In this document: positions 9,499 to 20,240 of the stretch, in pieces
Layout: the number at the start of each line of letters is the position of its first letter
Position numbering within the stretch: position 1 is the first letter of the stretch
From: Prorocentrum cordatum
Lineage: Eukaryota; Sar; Dinophyceae; Prorocentrales; Prorocentraceae
DNA length: 64,000 nt
Assembly: GCA_963575745.1 (NCBI GenBank)
Contig: CAUYUJ010018722.1
Coordinates: forward strand, 1 to 64,000
Direction of reading: 5' to 3'
Made by a program: the position numbers and the translations under genes
The notes under the pieces: generated by a model
What the model was told of the DNA's origin: nothing
The model's database searches: none
The model's input: the letters and a program-made list of their open reading frames with translations, nothing else

Positions 9499-12400
9499 AT
9501 GGCCACCTCTGGGGAGACGGACGAGTTCCGGCTAGAGTTGGACACGGAGGTGCAGCCACCTCCAGAGCCACAGCATGTTCCTGAAGAAACCCCAGAGACA
9601 TCGCAGAAGATGTGCATTTGTTGCGACAAGCCCCGCAAGAACAGCAAGACGAGGTTCTGCACGGCCCACTGCAACACCGAACGCTCGATGCATAACAGCT
9701 GCACGACCGATGACGAGAGGAGAGCACACAAAGAGACCATGAAGGACGACGTCGCAGCCGCTTTAAAAATCAAGGAGTACGAGCGGAAGAACCCGAAGAG
9801 CAAGCCTGGCAAGAAGCGTGGAACGTTCGACCACATCGGGTTTCAGCAGCGTTGGAAAGCCAGACACTTCTCAAACGACTTCGTGAGGGTCCAGCGCATG
9901 GACTTCATCGAGTACCCCGTCAGAGAACGACGACGAGCAGGAGAGAGGATGGAGGATGAAGGAAGAGGCCCCTGGAATTTGAATATTGGAAGCCCGAGTC
10001 CTGAGGTCCGAGGTCCGAGGTCCATCAGTCCAGGATCCAGGAGTCCAGGAGTCCAGGGCACGACCGCCCTGAGGTCCCCGTGGGCCTGGAGCCTTGAGAT
10101 TTCGTGACTCTGCTCTGATCAGGTACGCGACTCACTCCAACAGAACGAGAAACTGGGACGTGACCAGATCCGAGAAAGAGTGGGATAAGTTGGCCGCTCG
10201 TAAAACCAAGGACAACTCAGACATGCTCGGCGAGGAAGAAGGCTACGAGTTGCGCCTCGACATCAAGATCGGAGAGTTCAAGGACGTCGGCAGTGGCCTC
10301 GAGGAGGAGAAGGAGCTTTCTTTGCACGCGAAGCGCCAGAAGAGTGCGTCGGACGAGTCGTTCGAGAAGATGAAGATCGAGCTTCAGAAGGGTCTTGGAA
10401 GCATCTCCGACAAGGGCGGCTTCCACGCGTCCGCAGCCAAAGCCGTGAACTTGCAAGACAGGGTGGATAGATTCACGGGGTCCGTTGGCGACACACCTTG
10501 TTATGATTTGCTTGGCCAAGCCTTGTCAGCGGCGGCGCCTCCGCCATCGACGCCCACTGGGGCCGCTTCGTCAGCGGCAACGCCACTGAAGGAACCAGCC
10601 GGCTTTGCGAGCAGTGCAGGTACGCCAACTCAGTTGCCGCTCGACTCTGGTAAGAAAGGGGATCCGCTGAGTACGCGAGCCAAGAAGCATAACCAGTGCA
10701 CCCGGGAGCTCGTCGCCAAGAGAGACGCTCTGCATAATGCATCCGCCCAGGCGATCGACAGCCTCAAGTGCGGCGGAGTTGATGGCACCTTGGATGCAGA
10801 GTTCATCGGGATCTTGAAAAAAACGCGTAGATCTAAGCCTACTAGTGCTTGGCATGTACGACGCGCTCCCCTTCGGGCACGGTGGGCCACCAGACTTGAA
10901 GCCGAAATACCCAAACACCCCCGAGGGTCGAGAGCAGAATGATATTGCGGTTAAAGAAGCCCTGTCTGCGTTTGGCTCCCTGAAGCCAGTGGAAGACGTC
11001 AAGAATTGCATCTCCGTCTCGGGTGCAGAGGCTACGATCAACGGGCTCCTCCTGTGCCAGTCCTTCGAGGCTATCGACGCTGTCGTTGAGGAGTGGGGCC
11101 TGGTCAAAGTTCAATGGGATCTCCTGACGAGGTCGGTGAAGAGGAGCACGCAAGACATTCAGAGCAGCGTGAAGGAGAGAGCAGCTTCGATGAGGAAACA
11201 AGCCAACGCGGAGGCCAAACGGAAGGCTAAGTTGGAAGCTGAGGCCAAGAAGAAAGCTGTCGAGCAGAAGCGCCGGGAGGCGGAGGCTCGGCTGTCAGCA
11301 CCGACTGTGTCCGTCTTCAACTTGGACCTCTCCATGCACCCCAAGATCCTGGAGTTCTCGACCGACGCGGACTTCAAGGCGAAGCTCAGTGAGAATGGCG
11401 TCGATTTCACGATGCCCTTCATCATCCACGCGTCCGAGTGCGCGACCATGCTGCGCAGCGGGGAGGGCTCGGACGCTTTCAGCTCCTTGTTGTCGCGCTT
11501 CTGCGCGCAAGTCCAGGCCGTGTTGTCGAAGGCGAAGGATAGGGGATAGGCGGCGGGGCCCATGTCGTGCGTCGTGTGTATCGTGCTTTGCTTGCTCGCA
11601 GTCTTAACCGAGGCCCCCGCGAGGCGAGAAGGAGGAAGGAGGGGGGAGGGGGAGGGGAAAAGAGGAAGTGGAGGAGAGGATTGCAGGAGGAAAGTTGAAG
11701 AAGAAGGAGAAGGAAGGAGGAATAATAATAATAATAAGAAGAAGAAGCGATGCGGCGATGCGGAGATGGTCGATGATTTTTCTGGGCGTCAGATGCTTGC
11801 ATGCTTGCTGCTTGTCTGCGTGTAGCCTGGGACCCAGACCCCTCAGAGAGCCCAGTTCCCATTGGCCCTGTGCCCTGGGCCCCGAGGACCTGGGGGCCTT
11901 GCTTCTGGAACCCTGAACTTCCTTGAGCACCCTGGGACTCCCCTGCAACCCTGGGCCTGGGGCCCCAGGAAGGCCCTGGAAGATTCGAGTGTTCAGAGTT
12001 CGGAGTTCAGAGGGGAACGAGCGACTGACAGACTCCTGCCTCTGGTCATGCCCCTCTACCCGTCTGCGCGCCTCATTACCTCGCCCCTCATCACTACTCC
12101 TCCCCCATCCTCCCTCCCCCTCCCCCCTTCTCCGGGATTCCTCCGACCTTCTTACCTGCCCCTCTCCTTGCGCCCCCCCTGCCCGCCTGCCCGCAGGACG
12201 TGAATCAGAAGATCCAGAGCCCGGTGCCGGACATCTCGTGCGCCAAGCGGGCTGCCGAGGCGTTGTCGCAGATCTGGGCGCCGAGTAACGCCGTGAGTCT
12301 AGGTGACGAAGGTGGCCTTGACAAGATTACGGAGACTATGTGGTTGTGGGGGGCATCGCCTAGCGGCACCTCGATTTCGAAGGAACCCCGCGGCCTCGGC

Positions 12401-13774
12401 AGCCTGAGGATCAATTTCGGCGATCCTCTGCGCGTGATCACGACGCCAGTGGCGAGGCTCACTCCTGTTGTCTACAACATTACCAACCAGCCTGTGACGT
12501 CCAACGCGTTGTCTCAGTTTTTTGTCAACTTGAAGGCTGGCGACTTGAACGGGGTGGCCATGTACAACGGCCGAGTTGGATCGAATGCTATCGTATACAT
12601 TCCTCCTGCTTGGTTCGCGTGCTCTCAGGGCAGTCCTGCGGCAGCGGGGACCGCGGCACAGCACGTCTACGGCGTCCGCCAGAGCGTCACGCCAATGCTC
12701 GATGACAATGCCCAGCAACTCTCGAGCTTCATGATCGAAGCCGTCATGGATGTCTTGGTGAAGGATCTTGCTGAACTGGGATCGGGCCCCCAGACTTCTG
12801 CAACGACGCGCAGCACGGCTGCTGTCAAGAAGGACTTGTCTGTTTTGGCGAAGTGCAGGTCCAGCCTCAAGGCCTGCGACGAGACTACTGCCAAGACATT
12901 CGTGGCGATGCTGGAGGCAGATAACCAGAAGGTCAGGCAGCCAGAGGGCGAGCCCGAGGCGGCGGCCTCCGATGGTGCCCTGGCCTCGTCCTTGCTGGTG
13001 GCGGTAAAAGCCGAGGCTGAGAAGAAGGAGAAGGCTGAGGCTGAGGCCCAAGCCGAGGCGGCCCAGGCTGAGGCTGAGGCGGCTGAGGATGCAGCAGCTC
13101 GAGCGCCTGCCGATGGCGCCGACGAAGAACGCGGAGACATGAAGAAGGCCGCTGACGCTGAGGAGGCTGCCGTGACGCCGGGTGGCCCAGGAGTCAACGA
13201 CGACGTCCCCGACGAGGCCGAGGTTCACTTTCACTGCGATGGAACTGCTACCCCGATCGACGGGCAGATTCCGGACGAGGAGCAGCTCGACGGGCCCGAC
13301 GCCTCCATGAGTGAGGCGACGACGGCCGTGGCGGCTGAGCAGCAGGCGCTGGACTCGAACAAGGAGAAGGACAAGGAGAAGGACAAGGAGAAGGAGAAGG
13401 AGAAGGGGCCTCAGCCTGAGACAGTTGTTGAGCCAGCTGTTGCGGCGGTCGGCGGCGGCGTCGGGCAGGAGGAGGAGGGTCCTCCAGTTAAGAAAGCGAA
13501 GCTCGCTGATGAGGCGGAGGCGCAGCAGCAGGAGCCGCAGCAGCGGCAGGAGCAGCCGACCAAGAAGCTCAAGGCGGCGGACGACGCGCCCGCAGCGGCA
13601 AAGTCAGCAGGAGCACCTCCAGCGGCGCAGGAGGTCCCGGGCGCGGCGGCGGCGGCAAAGGCGGTTGCGAAGGGGGCGAAGAAAGCAGTTGCAGCTGCGA
13701 AGGGAGGAGCTGCGGCGCAGGGGAAGCTGCCCTTTGCGAAGGGCAGCAGTAGCAGCGCCGCAGGCTGCAGCTGA
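9499..13774 (+). CDS. Three-exon gene of unknown function, Cys/His-rich N-terminus and NLS-like C-terminus
   Basis: Exons 9499-9911, 10123-11537 and 12197-13774; about 1134 residues if the frameshift at the A7 run 10817-10823 is discounted. The start ATG sits in CCGCCATGG. Exon 1 carries MCICCDKPRKNSKTRFCTAH, a possible zinc-binding module, then a basic region. Exon 2 has a charged helical part, an Ala/Pro/Thr linker, and a coiled coil (about 11190-11290, AKRKAKLEAEAKKKAVEQKR). Exon 3 starts with an apparently folded domain (KRAAEALSQIWAP ... VAMYNGRVGSNAIVYIPPAW), then Ala/Glu helices, a KEKDKEKDKEKEKEK run, PVKKAKL and TKKLKAADD (NLS-like), and an Ala/Lys tail. I do not recognise a known family. 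Nuclear or nucleic-acid-binding is an inference from composition. Stop TGA 13772-13774. Confidence 0.6.
9912..10122 (+). other. Inferred intron 1 of the three-exon gene
   Basis: GT at 9912 and AG at 10121-10122. Splicing joins MDFIE to YATHSNRTRNW in phase 2. GTAC begins the intron (9912-9915) and begins the next exon (10123-10126). The interior has short repeats (GAGGTCCGAGGTCC; AGTCCAGGAGTCCAGG). Confidence 0.65.
11538..12196 (+). other. Inferred intron 2, apparently GA-AG
   Basis: No suitable GT lies near the end of exon 2. The frame is continuous if the intron starts GATAGG at 11538 and ends CCGCAG at 12196 (phase 0, ...SKAK/DVNQKIQ). AGGA stands at both borders (11536-11539 and 12195-12198). 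GA donors have been reported in dinoflagellates. The interior is purine-rich at 11620-11750 (with (AAT)n at about 11721-11736) and C/T-rich before the acceptor. Confidence 0.5.
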
Positions 13775-13859
13775 GGGGCTGAGGAGTGAGGAGGGGCCGA
13801 GGGCCGAGGCGGCCGAGGGCCGAGGCGGTCGCCGACGCAGGCGGCCAGTGAGGTTCAGC

Positions 13860-14225
13860 CAGAGCCTCGGTTGCTGGCTGAGTCAATCCTCCTCGTCCTC
13901 CTCCCCCTCCTCCCTCCTCCTCCCTCTGCCTCTTCCTCTTCTTCCGTCCTCCTCATCCCTCCATCCTCCTCGTTCTCCTCCTCCTCCTCCTCTCGGATCC
14001 TCCTCCGACCTCCGACTCCTCCCACCTCCCACTTCCACCTCCCACCTCGCCTCCGTTCACTCCTCGCTCTTCGCCTTCCTCCGATCTTTGACCTCTGATC
14101 TGACTCTTATCTCTGATCTCTGATCTCTGATCTCTGATCTCCGCCGCGGCCGCGGATCTCAGATCTTCGATCTCCGATCTCAGATCTCAGTTCTCGGATT
14201 CAGATCTGCGATCTGCGATCTCCTG
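13860..14225. repeat. Pyrimidine-rich tract followed by (CTCTGAT)n
   Basis: CTC/CCT-rich to about 14095, then 7-bp units CTCTGAT and variants of GATCTC to about 14225. Downstream flank of the three-exon gene; no coding evidence. Confidence 0.75.
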
Positions 14226-15860
14226 TCCAATTTCTGAGTCCAATAGAGTACGATGTGCCTACGTGCGATGTCCGATGCGTGGTCCGAGGTCCGAAGATCC
14301 TCTGATCCGATCCCCCCCTCGCTCCTTGGGCCCCCCCGACCCCCGACTAAGGTGTTGAACCGCCTCCGCGGGGCGGTCGCGCACCACGCGCCAGACGCGC
14401 GTGCTTGGCGAGTGGCGACGGAAGGGGAAGGAGAAGGAGGTAGGAGAGGAGAACGAAGCCGAGGGAGGGAACCTCAGACAGGATAGAGGATACACGAGGA
14501 AGAGGAGCAGATAGACAAAAGGAGAGGAGAGAGGAGGAAGAGACGGAGGGAGATGTGGAGGAGGAGGGAGGAGATGAGAGTGAAGCAAACTTAGGATCAG
14601 AAAAATGAGGGAGAGGGTGGCTGGCGGCTTGCGGCTGACGGCGCGCGCGCATCATGTATTCTGGATTCTGGCAGATGGCAAGATGGAAGGACAGATCGTG
14701 TCTTGATAGAGACACAATTGGCACGTTGGCACGGTTTCTGGGGAAACCTGTTCTTGATAATGTTGTGGTTTCCTCTTCTCCTCCTTCCTCTCCTCCTCCC
14801 TCCTCCCTCGTCTGGCCAGGTCCAGTTTGTCCTCTTTTCCTCGTCCTCCTCCTCCACCTCCTTCACCGCCTTCTCATGCTCCTCCTCCTCCTCCTTCTCC
14901 CCCTCCCCCTCCTCCGTTTGCCCCTCGCGGCGCGGGCGGCCGGCGGACGGGCTGGCCGGCCGGCTGGCCGGATGCGCTTTCTCTTTTCCCATCCTCCTCG
15001 GTTTGTCGGTGTCCTTCCTGCTTCTCCGCTCTGCCTGCTACCTGCTACTGCGGATCTGCTCCGTTTTTCCTTTCTGCGTTTCTTTTTCTCCTCCTCAGCA
15101 CGTTATGCGCAAATTCTCATTCGTAATGTCCAAGAACGCTATTCTCAAAAATGGGTCCAAATTCATGCTCTCACCATTGCACCGCGGGTTTTCCTAGGAG
15201 AGGGAGGAGAATGAATCCGCTGCCCTCCGCGAAGGCTATCCTCAGCACGCCCGAGTGATGACGACCGCGACGCACAGAAAACCCGGAATCGGGTAGCAAT
15301 GGCGAAACGCCGGCACGAGCGGCAGGGATGTCTTGCGAACGTGGCCGAAATTCTGGCCGCTGTATAAATCAAAGGGGAATGAGGCAGGTAGAAAGAGAAC
15401 CAGCAGGAGGGAGAAGAGCGCGAAGAAGACTGCACAAATGCAGCCAACACTTAGCACGCAGGTGCCGCCGCTGCTTAGGATAACGGCCACCGACTAAGAT
15501 TGCGCGAGCACGGAGCGATGCGAAGCACCCCAAAGTCGCATCGGTGAGACCGCGCGGAGAAGAAAAAAAGAGGAAGGAGTAAAAGAAAAGAAGAGGGAAG
15601 GAGAAGCGAAAAAGGGTGCTCAGAAACACTTGGCGCAGAGTTCGGGCCAACCTGCGATAGGTGAGCCGTTCCGCGCGACCTTGGAAATGGCGAAACTTCA
15701 AAGCAGAGCCCGAGTTCTGTGAACGACCACGTAAACTTAGGAGCAGGACGGCGTCGCTTGGGCCAGCGGCGGGCTAGCGGTGGGCCTTTGAAACAAAACT
15801 CTCGGTTCTTGTCCGTGCGATTGGCCCTGTAGAAACACGATTCTTGTCGGCATAGTCGCT
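14226..15860. other. No recognisable gene; purine tract then pyrimidine tract
   Basis: 14400-14610 is AGG-rich, 14760-14930 is CTC-rich, and 15540-15615 is AG-rich. The remainder is mixed sequence with only short open frames, none with a motif I can name. Confidence 0.4.
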
Positions 15861-15869
15861 CCCGCTCGT

Positions 15870-16045
15870 GCGTTATCTCACTTAGTGGGATAACTGAGGT
15901 GTGTTCCCATTAAGTGGGGTAACATCTCAGTGTTGCCCTAGTAGGTGTTACCCCGCTAGAGATTATCCCACCAGGTGGTAGCTCACTAGGGTGTAACAGT
16001 AAGTGTTATCCCACTGAGGCGTTATTCCGCTCAGTGGGATAACGC
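15870..16045. repeat. Palindromic minisatellite on GTTATCCCACT / AGTGGGATAAC
   Basis: About six to seven degenerate copies of a near-palindrome whose half-site is AGTGGGATAAC, head to head and spaced by about 26 bp. The outer copies (about 15870-15893 and 16022-16044) are the best preserved. Confidence 0.75.
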
Positions 16046-16540
16046 TTCGGTTGGCAACTTCGGATAGATCGCGCATCCGCGAGCCAGTGCTGGTTCTGAA
16101 CAGTTCCGTCGCCGCGCCGAAAACCGCCCGCGCTGCGAGATGGGCGTCGCTCAAACGAACGATTCCGCGCCTTTTGGCGCGGACGCGTTCCAATTCAACT
16201 CATCCCTGTCCTTCTGTTGCGTTCGTGGTTGCGTTAGCCGCGTCGCTGTTTGACCAGCGCGCAGCCCTTTCGTTCATGCGTTTACGTCGTCGGAAGATCT
16301 AATAACGCTGTTTCGATCGGGTGCGCTCCAGCGCAGGGATAGCGTGCACGGGTGTTCTGCATCCCGTTGCCACGCCTGCAACGGCTGCCTTGGCCATGCG
16401 CAATCCTGTTTTGGCCACTCCAACTGCAATTCATTCAGTTGAGGACCCCCCTACAGATACCATGCGAGCTGTTGAGGCCCATTGGGGTCGTGTTGCGCTA
16501 GATTCCGCCTGGCCACGGCCTTACCAACCCTCGGCGTCTT
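16046..16540. other. No gene recognised
   Basis: Mixed sequence with short open frames only; no motif identified. Confidence 0.35.
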
Positions 16541-16925
16541 GGAGGCCCTTTCGCCTTTCGGAGGCCGTATTGGGAGCCCTTTGGGCCGTCCTGGGGCCAT
16601 CTTGGGGGCCTCTTGGGCGCGGTCGGGGCGACCGTGGGGGCCTCTTGGGCGGTCGGGAGGCCGTGGGAAACTGAAAAGAAGCACATGCCAACATGTGTCA
16701 AACTTTGTAGAAACAATTAATGATTTTGGTTTCTTCGGGCCTTCCTTCTCGGGCCGTTTTGGATGTTTCTTGCGGGCCATATTGAAGCCATTTTGGGCTG
16801 TCTTGGGTGCATATCGGGCCGTCTTGGGCGCATCTCGGGGCCATCTTGGCTCTCTCGAGGACATCGTGGCTGTCTTGATGGCCATCTCGACCGTCTTGGA
16901 GTTCATCTTTGGCCATATTGGAGCG
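16540..16925 (+). repeat. TTGGG-core degenerate satellite (plus orientation)
   Basis: Irregular 9-15 bp units around CTTGGGGCC/CCGTCTTGGGC. It is interrupted at about 16690-16735 by an AT-richer insert containing AATTAATGATTTTGG. Related to arrays at 17.2-18.9, 27.5, 36.3, 39.5 and 49.8 kb. Confidence 0.85.
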
Positions 16926-17142
16926 TGAAAAAAAGCATTGGGCCGGAGATTTTGCGCAGCTCTCCAGGTGGCCGCGTCGCGATCCGGTAGCCGGAAGAAA
17001 TAATTACAGGGGGCGTGAAGGGTTTGGTCTCCGGGGGGCCCAGATGACGGAAAGCGCGCATTAGCATGCGGTCCGTTAGTAGGAAGAAATTGGACTTGGG
17101 GGGGTTCGAGGGGGGTGGCATCGCCGGACCCGGATCTAATTG

Positions 17143-18960
17143 CCTTCCCGCTTCGTTTTTTATCGAGTAGGACGGCCTTCGGGGCTTAACCACAACGTTT
17201 CGTTCGAGACATCATCGGGAAAAGGCTTCTTTGGCGCTTCTTGGGCCGTCTTAGGCGCTTAAGACAGCCCAAGAAGCGGCCAAGACGGCGCCCAAGACGG
17301 CCCAAGACGGCCCAAGAAGCGCCCAAGACGGCCCAAGAGCGCTCCAAGAGAGCCCAAGACCGCCCAAGGCGGCCCCAAGACGTCCCAAGAGGCTTCCACG
17401 ACGCCCCAGGAGGCGCCCACGAGGCGTCCCAAGAAGGCCCCAGGAGGCCAACATCATTGATTTTCGTAAGAAAGACGTGCATGTTTAGCATGTACGGCTT
17501 TTCGCCTTTCATGGCGTTGAAGACGGTCCAAGAGGCCCCCAACACCGCCCCGAGACGGCCCAAGATGCCCCCAAGAGGCCCCCAAAATAGCCCAAGAGGG
17601 CGCCAAGACGGGCCAAGAGGCGTCCAAGACTGCCCAAGAGGCCCCCAAGAGCGCCCAAAGAAGGCCCAAGAGGCCCCAAAAAAGACCCTAAAACGGCCCA
17701 AGAGGGCGCCAAGACGGCCCAAGAGGCGCCAAGACGGCCCAAGACGGCGCCAGGACGGCCCCAAGAAGGCCCCAAGAGGCCCCCAAGAGGCCCCCAAGAG
17801 AGCCCAAAGACGGCCAAAGGCAGCCTAGTCCCTTCGCCGTCTTAGGCGCCTAAGACAGCCCAAGAAACGGCCAAGACGGCGCCCAAGACGGCCCAAGACT
17901 GCCCAAGAAGCGCCCAAGACGGCCCAAGAGCGCTCCAAGAGAGCCCAAGACCGCCCAAGGCGGCCCCAAAACGTCCCAAGAGGCCTCCACGACGCCCCAG
18001 GAGGTGCCCACGAGGCGTCCCAAGAGGGCCCCAAGGGGCCCAAATCATTGATTATCTTAAGGAAGACGTGCATTTTTAGCATATACGGCTGTTCGCCTTT
18101 TCATGGCGTTGAAGACGGTCCAAGATGCCCCCAAGACCGCCCCAAGATGTTCCCAAGAGGCCCCCAACATCGCCCAAGAGGGCCCTCCCGCTTCGTTTTT
18201 TATCGAGTAGGACTGCCTTCGGGGCTTAGAACACAGCGTTTCGCCTGAGACATCATCGGGTAACGCTTCTTGGGCGCTTCTTGGGCCGTCTTAGGCGCCT
18301 AAGACAGCCCAAGAAGCGGCCAAGACGGCGCCCAAGACGGCCCAAGAAGCGCCCAAGACGGCCCAAGAGCGCTCCAAGAGAGCCCAAGACCGCCCAAGGC
18401 GGCCCCAAGACGTCCCAAGAGGCCTCCACGACGCCCCGGGAGGCGCCCACGAGGCGTCCAAAGAGGGCCCCAAGAGGCCCAAATCATTGATTCTCTTAAG
18501 GAAGACGTGCATTTTTAGCATATACAGCTTTTCGCCTTTCATGGCGTTGAAGACGGTCCGAGGCCCCCAAGACCGCCCCAAGACGGCCCAAGATGTTTCC
18601 AAGAGGCCCCCACAATAACCCAAGAGGGCGCCAAGACGGGCCAAGAGGCGCCCAAGACTGCCCAAGAGGCCCCTAAGAGCGCCCCAAGAAAGCCCAAGAG
18701 GGCCCCAAATCGGCCCAAGAGGGCGCCAAGACGGCCCAAGAGGCGCCAAGACGGCCCAAGACGGCCCCAGGACGGCCCCGAGAAGGCCCCAAGAGGCACC
18801 CCAAAGAGCCCAAAGACGGCCAAAGGCAGCCTGGTCCCTTCACCCCCGCCACCCAGAAGCTCCCAGGAGGCCCCAAGAGGCCCCCGAGAAGCCCCAAAAG
18901 GTCTTCAAGAGGCACAAAAGAGGTTCCCCAAGAGCCCCCCAAGAGACCCCACATACTCCC
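17143..18960 (-). repeat. Composite TTGGG-core satellite with palindromic junctions
   Basis: Here units read CCCAAGACGGCCCAAGAGGC on +, opposite to the 16.5-kb array. Three sub-arrays each begin at a palindrome, GTCTTAGGCGCYTAAGAC, at about 17249, 17839 and 18288. Each contains an AT-richer insert (AAGACGTGCATKTTTAGCAT) and GTTGAAGACGGTCC. A 78-bp flank beginning CCCGCTTCGTTTTTTATCGA at about 17147 recurs at about 18187. So the region grew by duplication of large blocks as well as of short units. Confidence 0.85.
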
Positions 18961-19393
18961 AAAGGCTCTTAGCACCGCGGCTCCCAAGAGCGAGCGGTGA
19001 CGTAATCGAGCTGATAAGACCAAAGCTCCCAAAAGAGAGCTGCGGCGTAATAAGTTCTTGACGCCAGGGCACAGGGACGGGCGGCAACGCGTGGACAACG
19101 AGCGGTCCACGCAAGGACAACGCGGGGTTCTGGAAAGCTGGCAGCCCAAACGCGGAAAACACAACGCGACCCGACCGCCCCCTCCAAAACAAGAAACGCG
19201 CTCAAAGAAAGCCCCGCGACTCTCCGAGGCTGAGATAGGACAAGAGCGAGGGGAAGGGAGTCAATCAGAGGTGTAAGAGCGGACGAGCCAGCGATCTCGT
19301 GCGCTCTGAAAGTAAGTGCGCTTTCCGCCCCCGTGCCAAGCAGGTCCAATGGCCAAGTGTTCGGCCACGTTGCTGCGACAGCCGCGTCCAGGT
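18961..19393. other. No gene recognised
   Basis: Unique-looking mixed sequence between a satellite and a transposase remnant. No motif identified. Confidence 0.35.
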
Positions 19394-20240
19394 TTAAATT
19401 TTCATTTGCAAGCGTTCCGCAATACATCCTAGGTTTCCAAACCGAGATATCCCATGTGGACCCAGACATGATGTTTGTGCTGACGCGTGAAACCTGCCAG
19501 CTCCATTGACAGGTTGTGCTGCCCACCTATGTAAATCAAACAGCTGCCGAGCGGTGGCCGGGGGCGGCTGTTTGGGGGCAGCCTTCAGGATGCCCATATC
19601 CATATGTTTGCGCAGTGAACTCACAGCATCCAGCAGATGACGTCCGCTGCGCATGGCCGCGACGAACTCTCCACGCACCTGCTCGGCCCATGGCAACCAT
19701 TTGCTGGCCTCGGATCCCGCAATTTTCATGATGGGGTATTCCCCCGCTCCAATCGTCGGCTTTTCGAACCGCTTGACCATGCAGTCCTGGCCTGCAATGT
19801 TTGCGTCGCGCCAGTGCTCTAGATCGCTGCGCGGGCGGCCGGGCCCATCCGCGCAGACCTAAGTCGAACGGCCCACGGACGTTCTAGGGGCTGGCGCGAA
19901 GAATGGCCCAGAAGATCGCGCTGACGCGGCCCCCACGGATTCCTAGGTACAGCGCGTGTAAAACATCGAGCACGGACGTCATGGACGGCCAAACGTCAGC
20001 CGAATCCGAGAGTGGCGGGTTCCCGTGGTTGACAGCGCCCGCGGTTGCCTGGCCGCGTACGTGCGACCTCCAAAGTGCGGCCACGAAGGGCGCCTGGGTG
20101 GCCGAGAAGTCCCCTGCGTCGGCGAGCTGGGGCGACGGCGCCATCGGCCCCCAGCTGCAAGGCCGAGCTCGGGAACTCCGTGGCCCGAGGTCCGACTGCG
20201 CACCCGACCCAACCGATGACCCCAGAAGAGCATGCCATTG
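19394..20240 (-). pseudogene. Remnant of DDE-transposase-like gene, minus strand
   Basis: Reading right to left, SVLDVLHALYLGIRGG (about 19940-19990) matches the pattern of HHDLMHILHLGV in the plus-strand gene at 2633-4892. In another frame EYPIMKIAGSEASKWLPWAE (about 19655-19730) corresponds to KYPELSSSVKAANMV of that gene. The frame changes between the blocks and a stop lies at about 19884, so a frameshift or an unrecognised intron separates them. The part upstream of 20240 on this strand becomes pyrimidine-rich, perhaps an intron. No sign of the first Asp or exon-2 blocks was found. Assignment rests on the two conserved blocks only. Confidence 0.45.

Noticed and set aside
12299-13234. Minus-strand frame of 311 codons opposite exon 3
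   Set aside because: Antisense shadow of a GC-rich coding exon; the plus strand has the domain-like composition.
13311-14123. Arg-rich frame overlapping exon 3 end
   Set aside because: Out-of-frame reading of the Ala/Lys/Glu-rich exon and the following CTC tract.
15870-16045. CRISPR-like or operator array
   Set aside because: Near-palindromes diverge continuously and there are no spacer-like unique segments; called a minisatellite instead.
16786-16800. AGCCATTTTGGGCTG, a partial spliced-leader match
   Set aside because: It is one unit of the TTGGG satellite, where GCCATCTTGGG-like words are frequent.
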